Below are positions 1 to 6,429 of a stretch of 9,828 bases of DNA, one piece after another. The stretch is from assembly GCA_015904045.1 (NCBI GenBank), contig JABMDG010000433.1:1-9828 (forward strand). Direction: 5' to 3'. The position numbers were made by a program, and so were the translations under genes. The notes beneath the pieces are model-generated. The model did no database searches, was not told the DNA's origin, and saw nothing but the letters and a program-made list of their open reading frames with translations. The DNA comes from Nitrospira sp. GTDB lineage: Bacteria; Nitrospirota; Nitrospiria; Nitrospirales; Nitrospiraceae. Numbering within the stretch: the stretch's first letter is position 1; every line of letters starts with the position of its first letter.

Positions 1-53
1 AGCAGCGCCATGGAAAGGATCAGCGCGCCAGTTTTGCCATGGATTTGTTTCAT
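1..53 (-). CDS. N-terminus of an exported protein (partial, runs off left edge)
   Basis: An ATG on the minus strand at 53-51 follows a strong ribosome binding site (GGAGG, then ggttc). It opens a frame reading MKQIHGKTGALILSMAL before the window ends. A positively charged start followed by a hydrophobic run is typical of a Sec signal peptide, so the product is probably exported or a lipoprotein. Only about 17 codons are visible, so no family can be named. It lies 113 bases downstream of the glycosyltransferase gene on the same strand. That gap is larger than those inside the upstream operon, so it may have its own promoter. No convincing terminator was seen in 54-166, only a short GGGAACCA direct repeat. 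Confidence 0.55.
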   Translation of the reverse strand, partial: MKQIHGKTGALILSMAL

Positions 54-166
54 GAACCCCTCCTTCCAGCCTCGTATGCTGAGTTAGACGGAGAGAGTTC
101 AAAAAGGTAAACGGGGAACCAAGGCTGAAAGGAATGGGGCCGGGAACCAGAGCGACGGGCAATCCC

Positions 167-871
167 TTAGCGGATATCTTGAAAAAACGCCCGTGGGAGG
201 ACCGGCAGGCGATATTCGACGTGAAGGATGATGAGCAAAACACGGAGGAAACTTTGCCACACGCCCATCTTCAGGAACTTGCGGGCATCGGTGATGACGG
301 GGGGGAATAGCAGAAGCGGTTCCGTAACCTTGATGAGCCGTTCACAGAAGGTGACGTCTTCGAGAATTGGTTGGTTGGGAAATCCCCCCAGCTGCTCGAA
401 CAGGGAACGGCGGACAAAGAGGGCTTGGTCGCCATAAATGATTCGGCTCCTGGTACAGCGGAAATTGTCCAAGAAGGAAATACATCGCAACCGCCAATCG
501 TCTCCGGAAAATTGATGCATGAACCCACCGGCTTGGACGGAGCGATCAGTCTCCATCTCATTCAACCGTTGAATCGCCCCTGCTGGCAAGAGGGTATCGG
601 CATGGAGAAAGAGCAACCATTCTCCTCTCGCCTGCTTGGCCCCCTCGTTCATCTGGGAAGCGCGGCCTTTCGGCGCAGAAAGAAGACGAACAGTGCTGAG
701 TGTCGAATGCTGAGTGTCGTTCGCCATCTCTGACACAAGCGCGCGCGTGCGATCGGTACTCCCACCGTCGACAGCAAGCACCTCGTAGTCTCCAGGTTGC
801 GAAAAGAGCGCATGCAAGGTGTTTGGCAGCGCCTTCTCTTCGTTATAAGCAGGGATGACGACCGACACCAT
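167..871 (-). CDS. Family 2 glycosyltransferase, TIGR04283-like (rSAM/selenodomain-associated type)
   Basis: A 234-residue GT-A fold glycosyltransferase, expected to move a sugar from a nucleotide donor to an unknown acceptor. It opens with the family 2 signature VSVVIPAYNEE (residues 2-12). DGGSTDRT (35-42) is the nucleotide-binding loop. LHADT around residue 92 supplies the metal-binding acid in place of a DxD. GDQALFVRR (147-155) and ILEDVTFCERL (169-179) are the acceptor-side motifs; E171/D172 is the likely catalytic pair. The length and the LHAD and GDQ signatures resemble TIGR04283, a family named for co-occurrence with radical SAM/selenodomain genes and now often labelled arsenosugar-associated. 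That label is family knowledge and is not shown here. The hydrophobic C-terminal stretch (about 203-218) may touch the membrane. The ATG follows GAGGA with a 7-base spacer and sits 10 bases after the diiron gene stop, so it is the last gene of the operon. Confidence 0.9.
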   Translation of the reverse strand: MVSVVIPAYNEEKALPNTLHALFSQPGDYEVLAVDGGSTDRTRALVSEMANDTQHSTLSTVRLLSAPKGRASQMNEGAKQARGEWLLFLHADTLLPAGAIQRLNEMETDRSVQAGGFMHQFSGDDWRLRCISFLDNFRCTRSRIIYGDQALFVRRSLFEQLGGFPNQPILEDVTFCERLIKVTEPLLLFPPVITDARKFLKMGVWQSFLRVLLIILHVEYRLPVLPRAFFQDIR

Positions 872-881
872 CGTTCGTTCC

Positions 882-1550
882 TCAATTCTGCGCGATCCGA
901 CCTTGATTCTCAGTCCCTTCTCTCAACCACTCAGGCAAAAACGTCCGCACGTCCGCAGCCCATACCGTCGGATCTTCGTCGATCGTGAGGAATAAATCGC
1001 TGAGATCCAAGATCATGGCGTCTGAGAGGGCAAGGTACTTCTGTGCCTGCCGTTGAAGTGCAGGCGCGTCTGTTTCACCTCGGGCGATTGCCCGTTCCAG
1101 CCAGCGGCGTCCAAAACCATGGTGGGCTTCTTCTTGTCGAAGCAAGATGCGGCGGATTCGTCCAAACGGCGCGGCACGCTTTGCCAGACCTCGTTCAATG
1201 TGAGTCAGAATCGCTTCACCCAAACCTTCAAGAATGACTTGCTCGGCGAGCACAGTCTCCAGGAGATCGTTGTCGGCCAGGCGCCCGCGAAGCAGCTCGC
1301 GATACTCTTCCATGGCCGGCAGAAACGGCGAATCTCCGAGATTCTTCGGCGCGAGCCACACGATAGCGCCTTGAAACACCAGCGCATGCATGGCCTCCTG
1401 TTTCGCTTGCTGCAGAAGAAATCGTCGGGCTCCTGACTCTTCCGCCAAAGCCGCCTGGGCCTTCGCGCAGTCATGCGCCATGCGTTCCCCATGCTCCAGG
1501 AACGTGAGCAACCGGGCAATTGGAACCTTCTCGTCAGGACGCACCAGCAT
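882..1550 (-). CDS. Ferritin-like diiron protein
   Basis: A 222-residue, almost wholly helical protein with the spacing of a diiron four-helix bundle. E19 or E22 lies in helix 1, E52-x-x-H55 in helix 2, E103 or E108 in helix 3 and E140-x-x-H143 (or E141/H144) in helix 4. The two ExxH motifs are characteristic of ferritin-like oxidases, oxygenases and rubrerythrin-like proteins. There is no rubredoxin domain, signal peptide or membrane segment, so it should be cytoplasmic. The substrate is unknown; an oxidative step in the pathway of its operon partners is plausible. The frame stays open much further upstream, but the start at 1550 is set by AGGAGA with a 6-base spacer and by the ferritin-like sequence beginning there. 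The first 17 bases overlap the end of the DUF547 gene, which suggests translational coupling. The last helices (about 165-210) extend beyond the core bundle. Confidence 0.82.
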   Translation of the reverse strand: MLVRPDEKVPIARLLTFLEHGERMAHDCAKAQAALAEESGARRFLLQQAKQEAMHALVFQGAIVWLAPKNLGDSPFLPAMEEYRELLRGRLADNDLLETVLAEQVILEGLGEAILTHIERGLAKRAAPFGRIRRILLRQEEAHHGFGRRWLERAIARGETDAPALQRQAQKYLALSDAMILDLSDLFLTIDEDPTVWAADVRTFLPEWLREGTENQGRIAQN

Positions 1551-2334
1551 GGGCGCTCTCCTTTGGTGGAATTCCGTTGAGGCTCCAATCATAGTCGAGA
1601 AATTCGACACGATACCCGGGCCGTGCCAGTTCCTTCGCCAACGCCGGATCATCGACATACCGCGCCACATACGCCAAGATCGATCCAGCCGCCCTGACAA
1701 AATCTTCTTCAAACCAGTCAAAGATTTTTGAGACTGAAGCAATTCTCTGCTTCCGGTCGAACCGATTCCGCGTGGGGTCGTTGATAAAAGCTCTGGCTGC
1801 AACATCGAGCTGGCGATCCAGCTGATTCGGTTGGTAGGCCCACGGCGGCAGCTTCGGGCACGATGCGGATGCGCAGACGATGGCAAAATGGATCAACGGT
1901 TCTTGAAACTGCTTGATCAGGACCTGCCGCTCGAGGTCATAGAGATTGATGGTGGCCCCGCCGACCCGATAGGTTTGACCGATGAAGTATCGATACCGTC
2001 CCACAGAGGTCTTCGGCGAATAGTGATCGAGAATGCCCTTGATGGCGAACGCATTGTACGCATTGATCCAAAAGGCCAGCCGTTCATTCCGCGTGGCAAA
2101 GGTGCTGGGATCAACTCGGTCTAGCCGAGCCAGATAGGCGTCCACACGCTCGTCTACTTGAATGGCGGGATAGTCGACGACTCCGTCCTTTACATGTGCC
2201 TCCAGCACCTGCCCAAATAGCGCATGGGAGAACTCGGAGGGATCGATTGGATTGACCGGTGTAAATCGAGTCGGAACAGTAGCGCAGCCCGTCACCACCA
2301 ACAGCATCCCTATCGCACACCACCGCGTCATCAT
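1534..2334 (-). CDS. DUF547 domain lipoprotein
   Basis: A 266-residue protein with a lipoprotein signal peptide: charged start, hydrophobic core and lipobox V-T-G-C with C17 as the lipidated residue. The mature part carries DUF547 hallmarks: NERLAFWINAYNAFAIKG (83-100), IHFAIVCASASCPKLPP (148-164) with two cysteines, and LDYDWSLN (246-253) near the C-terminus. The biochemical function of DUF547 is not established to my knowledge. The conserved Cys and aromatic motifs recall papain/transglutaminase-like folds, but this is only a suggestion. The ATG follows GAGG with a 5-base spacer, 10 bases after the radical SAM stop codon; an ATG three bases later is an equal alternative. Its position between a radical SAM gene and a diiron gene suggests an envelope-anchored partner of that pathway. 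Confidence 0.88.
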   Translation of the reverse strand: MMTRWCAIGMLLVVTGCATVPTRFTPVNPIDPSEFSHALFGQVLEAHVKDGVVDYPAIQVDERVDAYLARLDRVDPSTFATRNERLAFWINAYNAFAIKGILDHYSPKTSVGRYRYFIGQTYRVGGATINLYDLERQVLIKQFQEPLIHFAIVCASASCPKLPPWAYQPNQLDRQLDVAARAFINDPTRNRFDRKQRIASVSKIFDWFEEDFVRAAGSILAYVARYVDDPALAKELARPGYRVEFLDYDWSLNGIPPKESAHAGAS

Positions 2335-2344
2335 CCTTCCCTCG

Positions 2345-3403
2345 TTACCAAGAGACTGGCGTCCTCCAGGCCTTGATCGGATGGCGCAGCACCGATCCGA
2401 TCACCCGGCCATCCACGCGATTGCATGAAGACCGATCGGAACAATCCTGGATGCTCTGTCGATCAAAGCGCACAATGATTTCACTGAGAGAGGTTTGCAG
2501 CAGATTCCCTGCATGAGACAAAGATAAACAGGGCGACACATTGCCCGAGGCGTCAATGGCGATGCTAAACCGCCCTGCATCACAGGGCGCGAGCCGTTCT
2601 CCCCGCAACCATGACACCGTATCCTTGGCATACTGCCGAAGATAGCCGGGGGGAAGTTCATCATTCGCCAGCAGTTGTTCAAACACCATACTTGCTCGTC
2701 GGCGCTCGTACATCAGAGAGGGGGCATGCTTACCATAGAGTCCGACATCCCAATGATAGGCGCCGACCACTGGCAAGAATCCCCTTCCACGGGCGAACCG
2801 GACGACATCACCCACTTCATCCCGATTGAGTTCGCTGACGATGCAGATGAGAAATTTAGGCGCACGATAGCTATCGAGCAGGTCAAGACCGGCCAGAACT
2901 TGCGATAACTGGTCGGCGCCGCGAATTTGCTCATACCGGGTGCGATCGAGGGTGTCTAGGCTGACCGCCAGTGATACCGAAAGCGCTTCGAATCGTTGAA
3001 CGACATCAGTCGTCAACCTCGTCCCATTGGTAATCACGGTCGCGCGAAATCCAATCTGAACCATATTTTCAAGTATGTCAGGCAAGTCACGCCTTAACAG
3101 TGGCTCTCCCCCTTGCACAAACACAAGGCGCAGCCCATCCTGATAGAGACCACGGAACACCTTCCGGATCTCGTCACGTGTCATCTCGTAGCGACCTTCG
3201 TTCAAGGGTAAGTTGCAGTACCCGCAATCCGAGTTACACCGCAGATTGGCCTGAAAGATGGCTAATACTGGCCGACGAGTAAGAAGGTTTTTCACCCCGC
3301 CGAACACAGCTTGCCCAAGACTCGGCCTCTGGCCCGTAGAAAGGGCCGCCCTGCCATATGAGTTTTGCGAGCACTGTCCTGACCGTTCGATCTGAATTAG
3401 CAT
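2345..3403 (-). CDS. Radical SAM protein with a four-cysteine twitch/SPASM-like C-terminus
   Basis: A 352-residue radical SAM enzyme. The 4Fe-4S/SAM motif CNSDCGYC gives C56, C60 and C63 (CX3CX2C). GGEPLLR (98-104) is the SAM-binding GGE motif, and VITNGTRL (123-130) and AVSLD (146-150) are the next strands of the partial TIM barrel. The C-terminus has C274-X12-G-X4-C292, the first half of a SPASM signature, then only C321-X5-C327. Four cysteines suggest a twitch domain with one auxiliary cluster. Twitch and SPASM enzymes modify peptides, cofactors or sugars; the substrate here is unknown. It does not look like ArsS or HpnH. The frame is open to a GTG at 3463, but that codon lacks a ribosome binding site. 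The ATG at 3403 follows GGAG with a 6-base spacer. It is the first gene of a four-gene operon and divergent from the OB-like gene at 3610. Confidence 0.9.
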   Translation of the reverse strand: MLIQIERSGQCSQNSYGRAALSTGQRPSLGQAVFGGVKNLLTRRPVLAIFQANLRCNSDCGYCNLPLNEGRYEMTRDEIRKVFRGLYQDGLRLVFVQGGEPLLRRDLPDILENMVQIGFRATVITNGTRLTTDVVQRFEALSVSLAVSLDTLDRTRYEQIRGADQLSQVLAGLDLLDSYRAPKFLICIVSELNRDEVGDVVRFARGRGFLPVVGAYHWDVGLYGKHAPSLMYERRRASMVFEQLLANDELPPGYLRQYAKDTVSWLRGERLAPCDAGRFSIAIDASGNVSPCLSLSHAGNLLQTSLSEIIVRFDRQSIQDCSDRSSCNRVDGRVIGSVLRHPIKAWRTPVSW

Positions 3404-3533
3404 CAATTGCTCCGTCAGTGGATCATCTTGGGCAGAACTGCACACTGTCCGCCAAATTTTCACCCATTGTCAGACTTGAAAATGCCTTAGTCTCTTTTTC
3501 AGCCCATAACACATTGATACATAAGGACTATCT

Positions 3534-3557
3534 GACCTGTCAGGTCGGGCATATGCC
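3534..3557. promoter_or_regulatory. Two adjacent palindromes in a divergent intergenic region (candidate operator)
   Basis: A perfect 13-base palindrome, GACCTG-T-CAGGTC (3534-3546), is followed one base later by a perfect 10-base palindrome, GGCATATGCC (3548-3557). They lie between the divergent radical SAM (start 3403) and OB-like (start 3610) genes, where a regulator could act on either. A direct repeat ACAGAT at 3581-3586 and 3592-3597, one helical turn apart, lies nearer the plus-strand gene. No convincing -35/-10 pair was found on either strand, so the regulatory role is an inference from position and symmetry. Confidence 0.35.
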
Positions 3558-3609
3558 TTGCTGAAACCTGTTTAGTTGTCACAGATCACTTACAGATAAG
3601 GAGGGTGCA

Positions 3610-4008
3610 ATGATCAAGATTTCCCATACCTCTTTAGCAATCATGATCGCAGCCTTGGCCATGACCGTGATGGCATCCCCTGCGTCAGCTGACAACTCCA
3701 AGAAAACCAAGAAGTCCGCTTCTCATTCCCCTTCCGCCGTTGCAGCCGAAGCAGTCGGCGACGCCCCGGTGGTCGGCTCCGCTCCCATGGCCGGCCATCA
3801 TGATCAGAAGCCTGGCCCCGCCTGGAGAACGATCGGCGGAACCGTCAAGCAGATCAAAGGCGATATGTATACCGTCGAAGACTATGAAGGCAACCAGGTT
3901 CAACTCTACGTCGGCCAAGAGACCAAACGAGTCCGTGGCAACAAGAAGGTCGGCGACACCGTGCGCGCGGAAATCACGCGCGGCGGCTACGCGAATTCCA
4001 TCCAGTAA
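3610..4008 (+). CDS. Small secreted protein with an OB/beta-barrel-like C-terminal domain
   Basis: A 132-residue protein with a clear Sec signal peptide: K3 at the N-terminus, a hydrophobic core at about residues 7-22 and an A-S-A cleavage site after residue 27. A low-complexity Ser/Ala/Lys/His linker (28-68) leads to a compact C-terminal domain (about 72-132). That domain holds short beta strands around GGTVKQIKGDMYTVEDYEG and QVQLYVGQET, then KVGDTVRAEIT. The pattern of G-x-V, Y-T-V-x-D and V-G-D-x-V resembles small periplasmic OB-fold-like domains. No catalytic residue stands out and the function is unknown; a binding role is possible. The ATG follows a very strong GGAGG site. The gene is a single cistron, closed by the hairpin at 4060-4097. 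Confidence 0.85.
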   Translation: MIKISHTSLAIMIAALAMTVMASPASADNSKKTKKSASHSPSAVAAEAVGDAPVVGSAPMAGHHDQKPGPAWRTIGGTVKQIKGDMYTVEDYEGNQVQLYVGQETKRVRGNKKVGDTVRAEITRGGYANSIQ

Positions 4009-4059
4009 TCTTCTTGATGAGTCCTCGCTCCCACTCGGTGGTCTACGGAGGTTTTTTCT

Positions 4060-4097
4060 GAGGGCCGGTCCTTCACAGACCGGCCCTCTTTGTTTTT
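4060..4097 (+). terminator. Rho-independent terminator
   Basis: GAGGGCCGGTC and GACCGGCCCTC form a perfect 11-base-pair GC-rich stem with a 7-base loop (cttcaca), followed by TTTGTTTTT. It lies 51 bases after the stop of the secreted OB-like gene. On the other strand the stem is followed by AGAAAAAACC, so it lacks a U-tract for the DUF3047 operon that converges on it. The stem alone might still limit read-through from that side. Confidence 0.9.
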
Positions 4098-4107
4098 GCA
4101 GTTAGGG

Positions 4108-4854
4108 CTATGGCGACTTCTTGAGAAACACGATGTCTCCGTAATAGGCCGTTACCCGTTCCTTTGTATTATCAGTATCGCTCATGATGGCCACACCGTT
4201 GATCAAGGGCGGCTCTTCGCCGAACGCGCGCTTATAGTCTTCGTAGATATTACGGGATTCGTCGGTCCAGACGCCGAGTTTTTGCGGTCCGCTTTCGACA
4301 ACCACCATTTTGACGAAATCCGTATAGGCGTTGTCGATGATCGCGCCGACCGGCGCTTTCCTCTCCCAGACATAGTTGATTGCGCCGATGGGAATATCTC
4401 CGAACAAGACCCGGCCGGCCTTATATTTGAGCTTTTTCCCCACACTCACCTTATCCGGGTCGTATTCGAACGTAATATAGAGACGGGCCGGATAATCGTC
4501 GCCGTCCTTGCGGGTGACATCGCTCGTCTTGAGCAGATTGTCGACTTTCCATTGCCACCGGACGATAGGAAATTCTTTGGGGTCGATCTTGACCTCTTTG
4601 GTCAGCCCGGAGGCGGACGCATCGCTGATCGCTTTCACGACGACATGCTCGCCATGTTTCACGAGTTCATACGTCGTCGATTTCGGAATATTTTTGAAGG
4701 TCAAAGGCTTCCAGCCTTGAGGCAGACCAGACCCAGGATCGTTTGCAGAAAACCTTCCGACCTCGATCACTGCATCCACTTGAGCCCACACCGGCGTGAA
4801 CCACAATACGGCTCCCAGTGCCAGGAGTACACGTAACATAAGCCCCTGTTCCAT
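4108..4854 (-). CDS. DUF3047 family secreted protein
   Basis: A 248-residue protein with a Sec signal peptide (hydrophobic core at about 7-20, cleavage likely after V-W-A at residue 24), so a periplasmic location is expected. The mature chain is beta-rich. It matches DUF3047 as I know it: an early FSANDPGSGLPQGWKP segment, VRWQWKVDNLLKTSDV (about 98-113), then DDYPARLYITFEYD and INYVWERKAPVG, with a GVAIMSDTDNT stretch near the end. The function of DUF3047 is not known; the fold hints at a carbohydrate- or ligand-binding jelly roll. The ATG at 4854 comes one base after the flavoprotein stop; an ATG at 4839 (MLRVLL) is an alternative start with a similar signal peptide. It is the last gene of the VTT/flavoprotein operon. 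An open plus-strand frame of equal length covers the same bases but has no family features. Confidence 0.87.
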   Translation of the reverse strand: MEQGLMLRVLLALGAVLWFTPVWAQVDAVIEVGRFSANDPGSGLPQGWKPLTFKNIPKSTTYELVKHGEHVVVKAISDASASGLTKEVKIDPKEFPIVRWQWKVDNLLKTSDVTRKDGDDYPARLYITFEYDPDKVSVGKKLKYKAGRVLFGDIPIGAINYVWERKAPVGAIIDNAYTDFVKMVVVESGPQKLGVWTDESRNIYEDYKRAFGEEPPLINGVAIMSDTDNTKERVTAYYGDIVFLKKSP

Positions 4855-4855
4855 C

Positions 4856-6409
4856 TTAACGTCTCATCCAGGCAAAAAGTTTTGTGAGCAGGCTCTTTGT
4901 TCCCTGTGAAAAATGGGCTTTCCGCCAAAGGTTGACAACTTTTTTATTGACCTCAGCTTGAGTCGGATAGGGATGGATTGTGCCCGCGAGCGTCTTCGCA
5001 CCGGCGCCGGCTTTCATGAGCACCGAGAATTCACTGATCATGTCACCGGCATGAGCCGCCACGATCGTGGCACCCACGATCTTGTCCGTCCCTTTCTGGA
5101 CATGAATTCTGGCAAACCCTTTGTCCTCCCCATCGAGAATCGCGCGATCCACTTCTTCCAGCTTATAGGTATAGGTTTCAACCTCGATGCCTTTTTCTTT
5201 GGCGTCCTTCTCATACAGGCCCACATGCGCCACTTCCGGCTCCGTGAACGTGCACCAGGGCATGGTCAGCGAATCGACGCTGGCATAGGCCAGCCCGAAC
5301 GGATGCGGAAATAGCGCGTTCTGGATCACGATTTGCGCCATCGCATCGGCAGCGTGGGTAAACTTGTATTGCGAGCAGATATCGCCTGCCGCATAAATCT
5401 TGGGGTTCGTCGTCTGCAACCTGTGATTCACCTTCACCCCGGCCTTGTCATACACGACCCCGGCGATCTCCAACCCGAGCCCCTCAACATTCGGGGCCCG
5501 GCCGACGCCGACCAGGATCTCATCGACCGTCACGTCGTACTGCCGGTCGTGTGAATCGACCGTCAGGCGCTTGCCGGACTCCGTTTTCTGCACCTTCACA
5601 TCTTTTCCACAACAGAGCAGCGTCACGCCATCGCGCAGCATCTGCTGCTCGACGATTTCGGCCGCGTCACGATCTTCGTTCGGCATGATCCCGTGCATCG
5701 CTTCAATCAGATAGACCTGGCTGCCAAAGCGGGCAAAAGACTGAGCCAGTTCGCATCCGATTGGGCCAGCACCGATCACGCCGAGACGGGGGGGCAACTC
5801 GGTCAGCGAAAAGACCGTTTCGTTCGTCAAGTAGCCCGCGTCCAGCAACCCAGGAATGGGAGGCACCGTCGCGCGCGCACCGCTGCAGATGGCAGCCCGT
5901 GCGAAGGTCAGAGTTCGATTGCCCGCGGGTCCTTCAACTTGGATCGCGTCAGACCCGGCAAACCGCCCACTGCCGATGTAGACGTCCACCCCCAAGTTCT
6001 TATACCGGTGCGCCGAGTCGTTGTGGCTGATCCGTGCACGCAATTGTCTCATCCGTGCCATCACGGCCCCGAAGTCGTACTTCACCCCTGCAGGAATATG
6101 CAGGCCAAATTCCGAAGATCTTCGGAGATCGGCCCATGCCCGCGCGGCGCGAATGATCCCTTTTGACGGAACACACCCGACATTCAAACAGTCGCCGCCC
6201 ATGAGATGTTTTTCGATCAACGCCACCTTGGCCCCCAGACTCGCGGCAATGACCGCCGTAATCAGGCCGGCAGTCCCGGCCCCGATGACGACGATGTTGT
6301 AGCGGCCGCCCGGTTCGGGATTGACCCAGTCGGCTGGATGCACATTGGCGACCAATTGCTGGTTATGCTCGTCATTGGGGAGGATCATCGGTTCGTCGTA
6401 GCGGTTCAT
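4856..6409 (-). CDS. FAD-dependent pyridine nucleotide-disulfide oxidoreductase, mercuric-reductase/Lpd-like
   Basis: A 517-residue class I flavoprotein disulfide reductase. After a 37-residue extension come the FAD Rossmann motif VIGAGTAG (41-48), the redox-active pair C74/C79 in CLNVGCVPSK, the NAD(P) motif VIGAGPIG (211-218), FAD-contacting YAAGD (339-343) and the dimerisation domain. In that domain the Lpd consensus HxHPTxxE reads HPYPTQAE (479-486), so Tyr replaces the catalytic His, as in MerA. The chain ends AWMRR and lacks the C-terminal Cys pair and N-terminal heavy-metal domain of typical MerA. It is therefore unlikely to be a standard mercury detoxification enzyme, and the electron acceptor is unknown. 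ATG 6409 follows GGAGAGG with a 9-base spacer. An in-frame ATG at 6430 overlaps the stop of the VTT gene (TGATG) and could be used through translational coupling. Confidence 0.9.
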   Translation of the reverse strand: MNRYDEPMILPNDEHNQQLVANVHPADWVNPEPGGRYNIVVIGAGTAGLITAVIAASLGAKVALIEKHLMGGDCLNVGCVPSKGIIRAARAWADLRRSSEFGLHIPAGVKYDFGAVMARMRQLRARISHNDSAHRYKNLGVDVYIGSGRFAGSDAIQVEGPAGNRTLTFARAAICSGARATVPPIPGLLDAGYLTNETVFSLTELPPRLGVIGAGPIGCELAQSFARFGSQVYLIEAMHGIMPNEDRDAAEIVEQQMLRDGVTLLCCGKDVKVQKTESGKRLTVDSHDRQYDVTVDEILVGVGRAPNVEGLGLEIAGVVYDKAGVKVNHRLQTTNPKIYAAGDICSQYKFTHAADAMAQIVIQNALFPHPFGLAYASVDSLTMPWCTFTEPEVAHVGLYEKDAKEKGIEVETYTYKLEEVDRAILDGEDKGFARIHVQKGTDKIVGATIVAAHAGDMISEFSVLMKAGAGAKTLAGTIHPYPTQAEVNKKVVNLWRKAHFSQGTKSLLTKLFAWMRR

Positions 6410-6429
6410 TCCCGTTATCCTCTCCGCCA

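Noticed and set aside
54..166. Promoter or terminator between the glycosyltransferase gene and the left-edge gene
   Set aside because: A TTGAAC box with an 18-base spacer to CATACG is too poor a match, and no stem with a U-tract was found; only a GGGAACCA repeat is visible.
1551..1886. Upstream extension of the diiron gene frame to 334 codons
   Set aside because: The extra 112 codons run opposite no domain, are rich in Arg/Ser/Trp like an out-of-frame reading, and lie inside the DUF547 gene. The AGGAGA site before 1550 sets the start.
167..3403. Annotation of the first operon as an arsenosugar pathway
   Set aside because: Only the glycosyltransferase resembles that association; the radical SAM protein lacks the ArsS character and no arsenic methyltransferase or regulator is present in the window.
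3404..3463. GTG start at 3463 for the radical SAM gene
   Set aside because: No ribosome binding site precedes it, whereas the ATG at 3403 has GGAG at a good distance.
4090..4836. A 248-codon plus-strand open frame of the same length as the DUF3047 gene
   Set aside because: It is antisense to a gene with a signal peptide, recognisable family segments and operon overlap, and it overlaps the terminator and gene edges without a ribosome binding site. It is a high-GC shadow frame.
4856..6409. Annotation as a true mercuric reductase with a mer operon
   Set aside because: There is no C-terminal Cys pair, no metal-binding domain, and no merR, merT or merP gene nearby.
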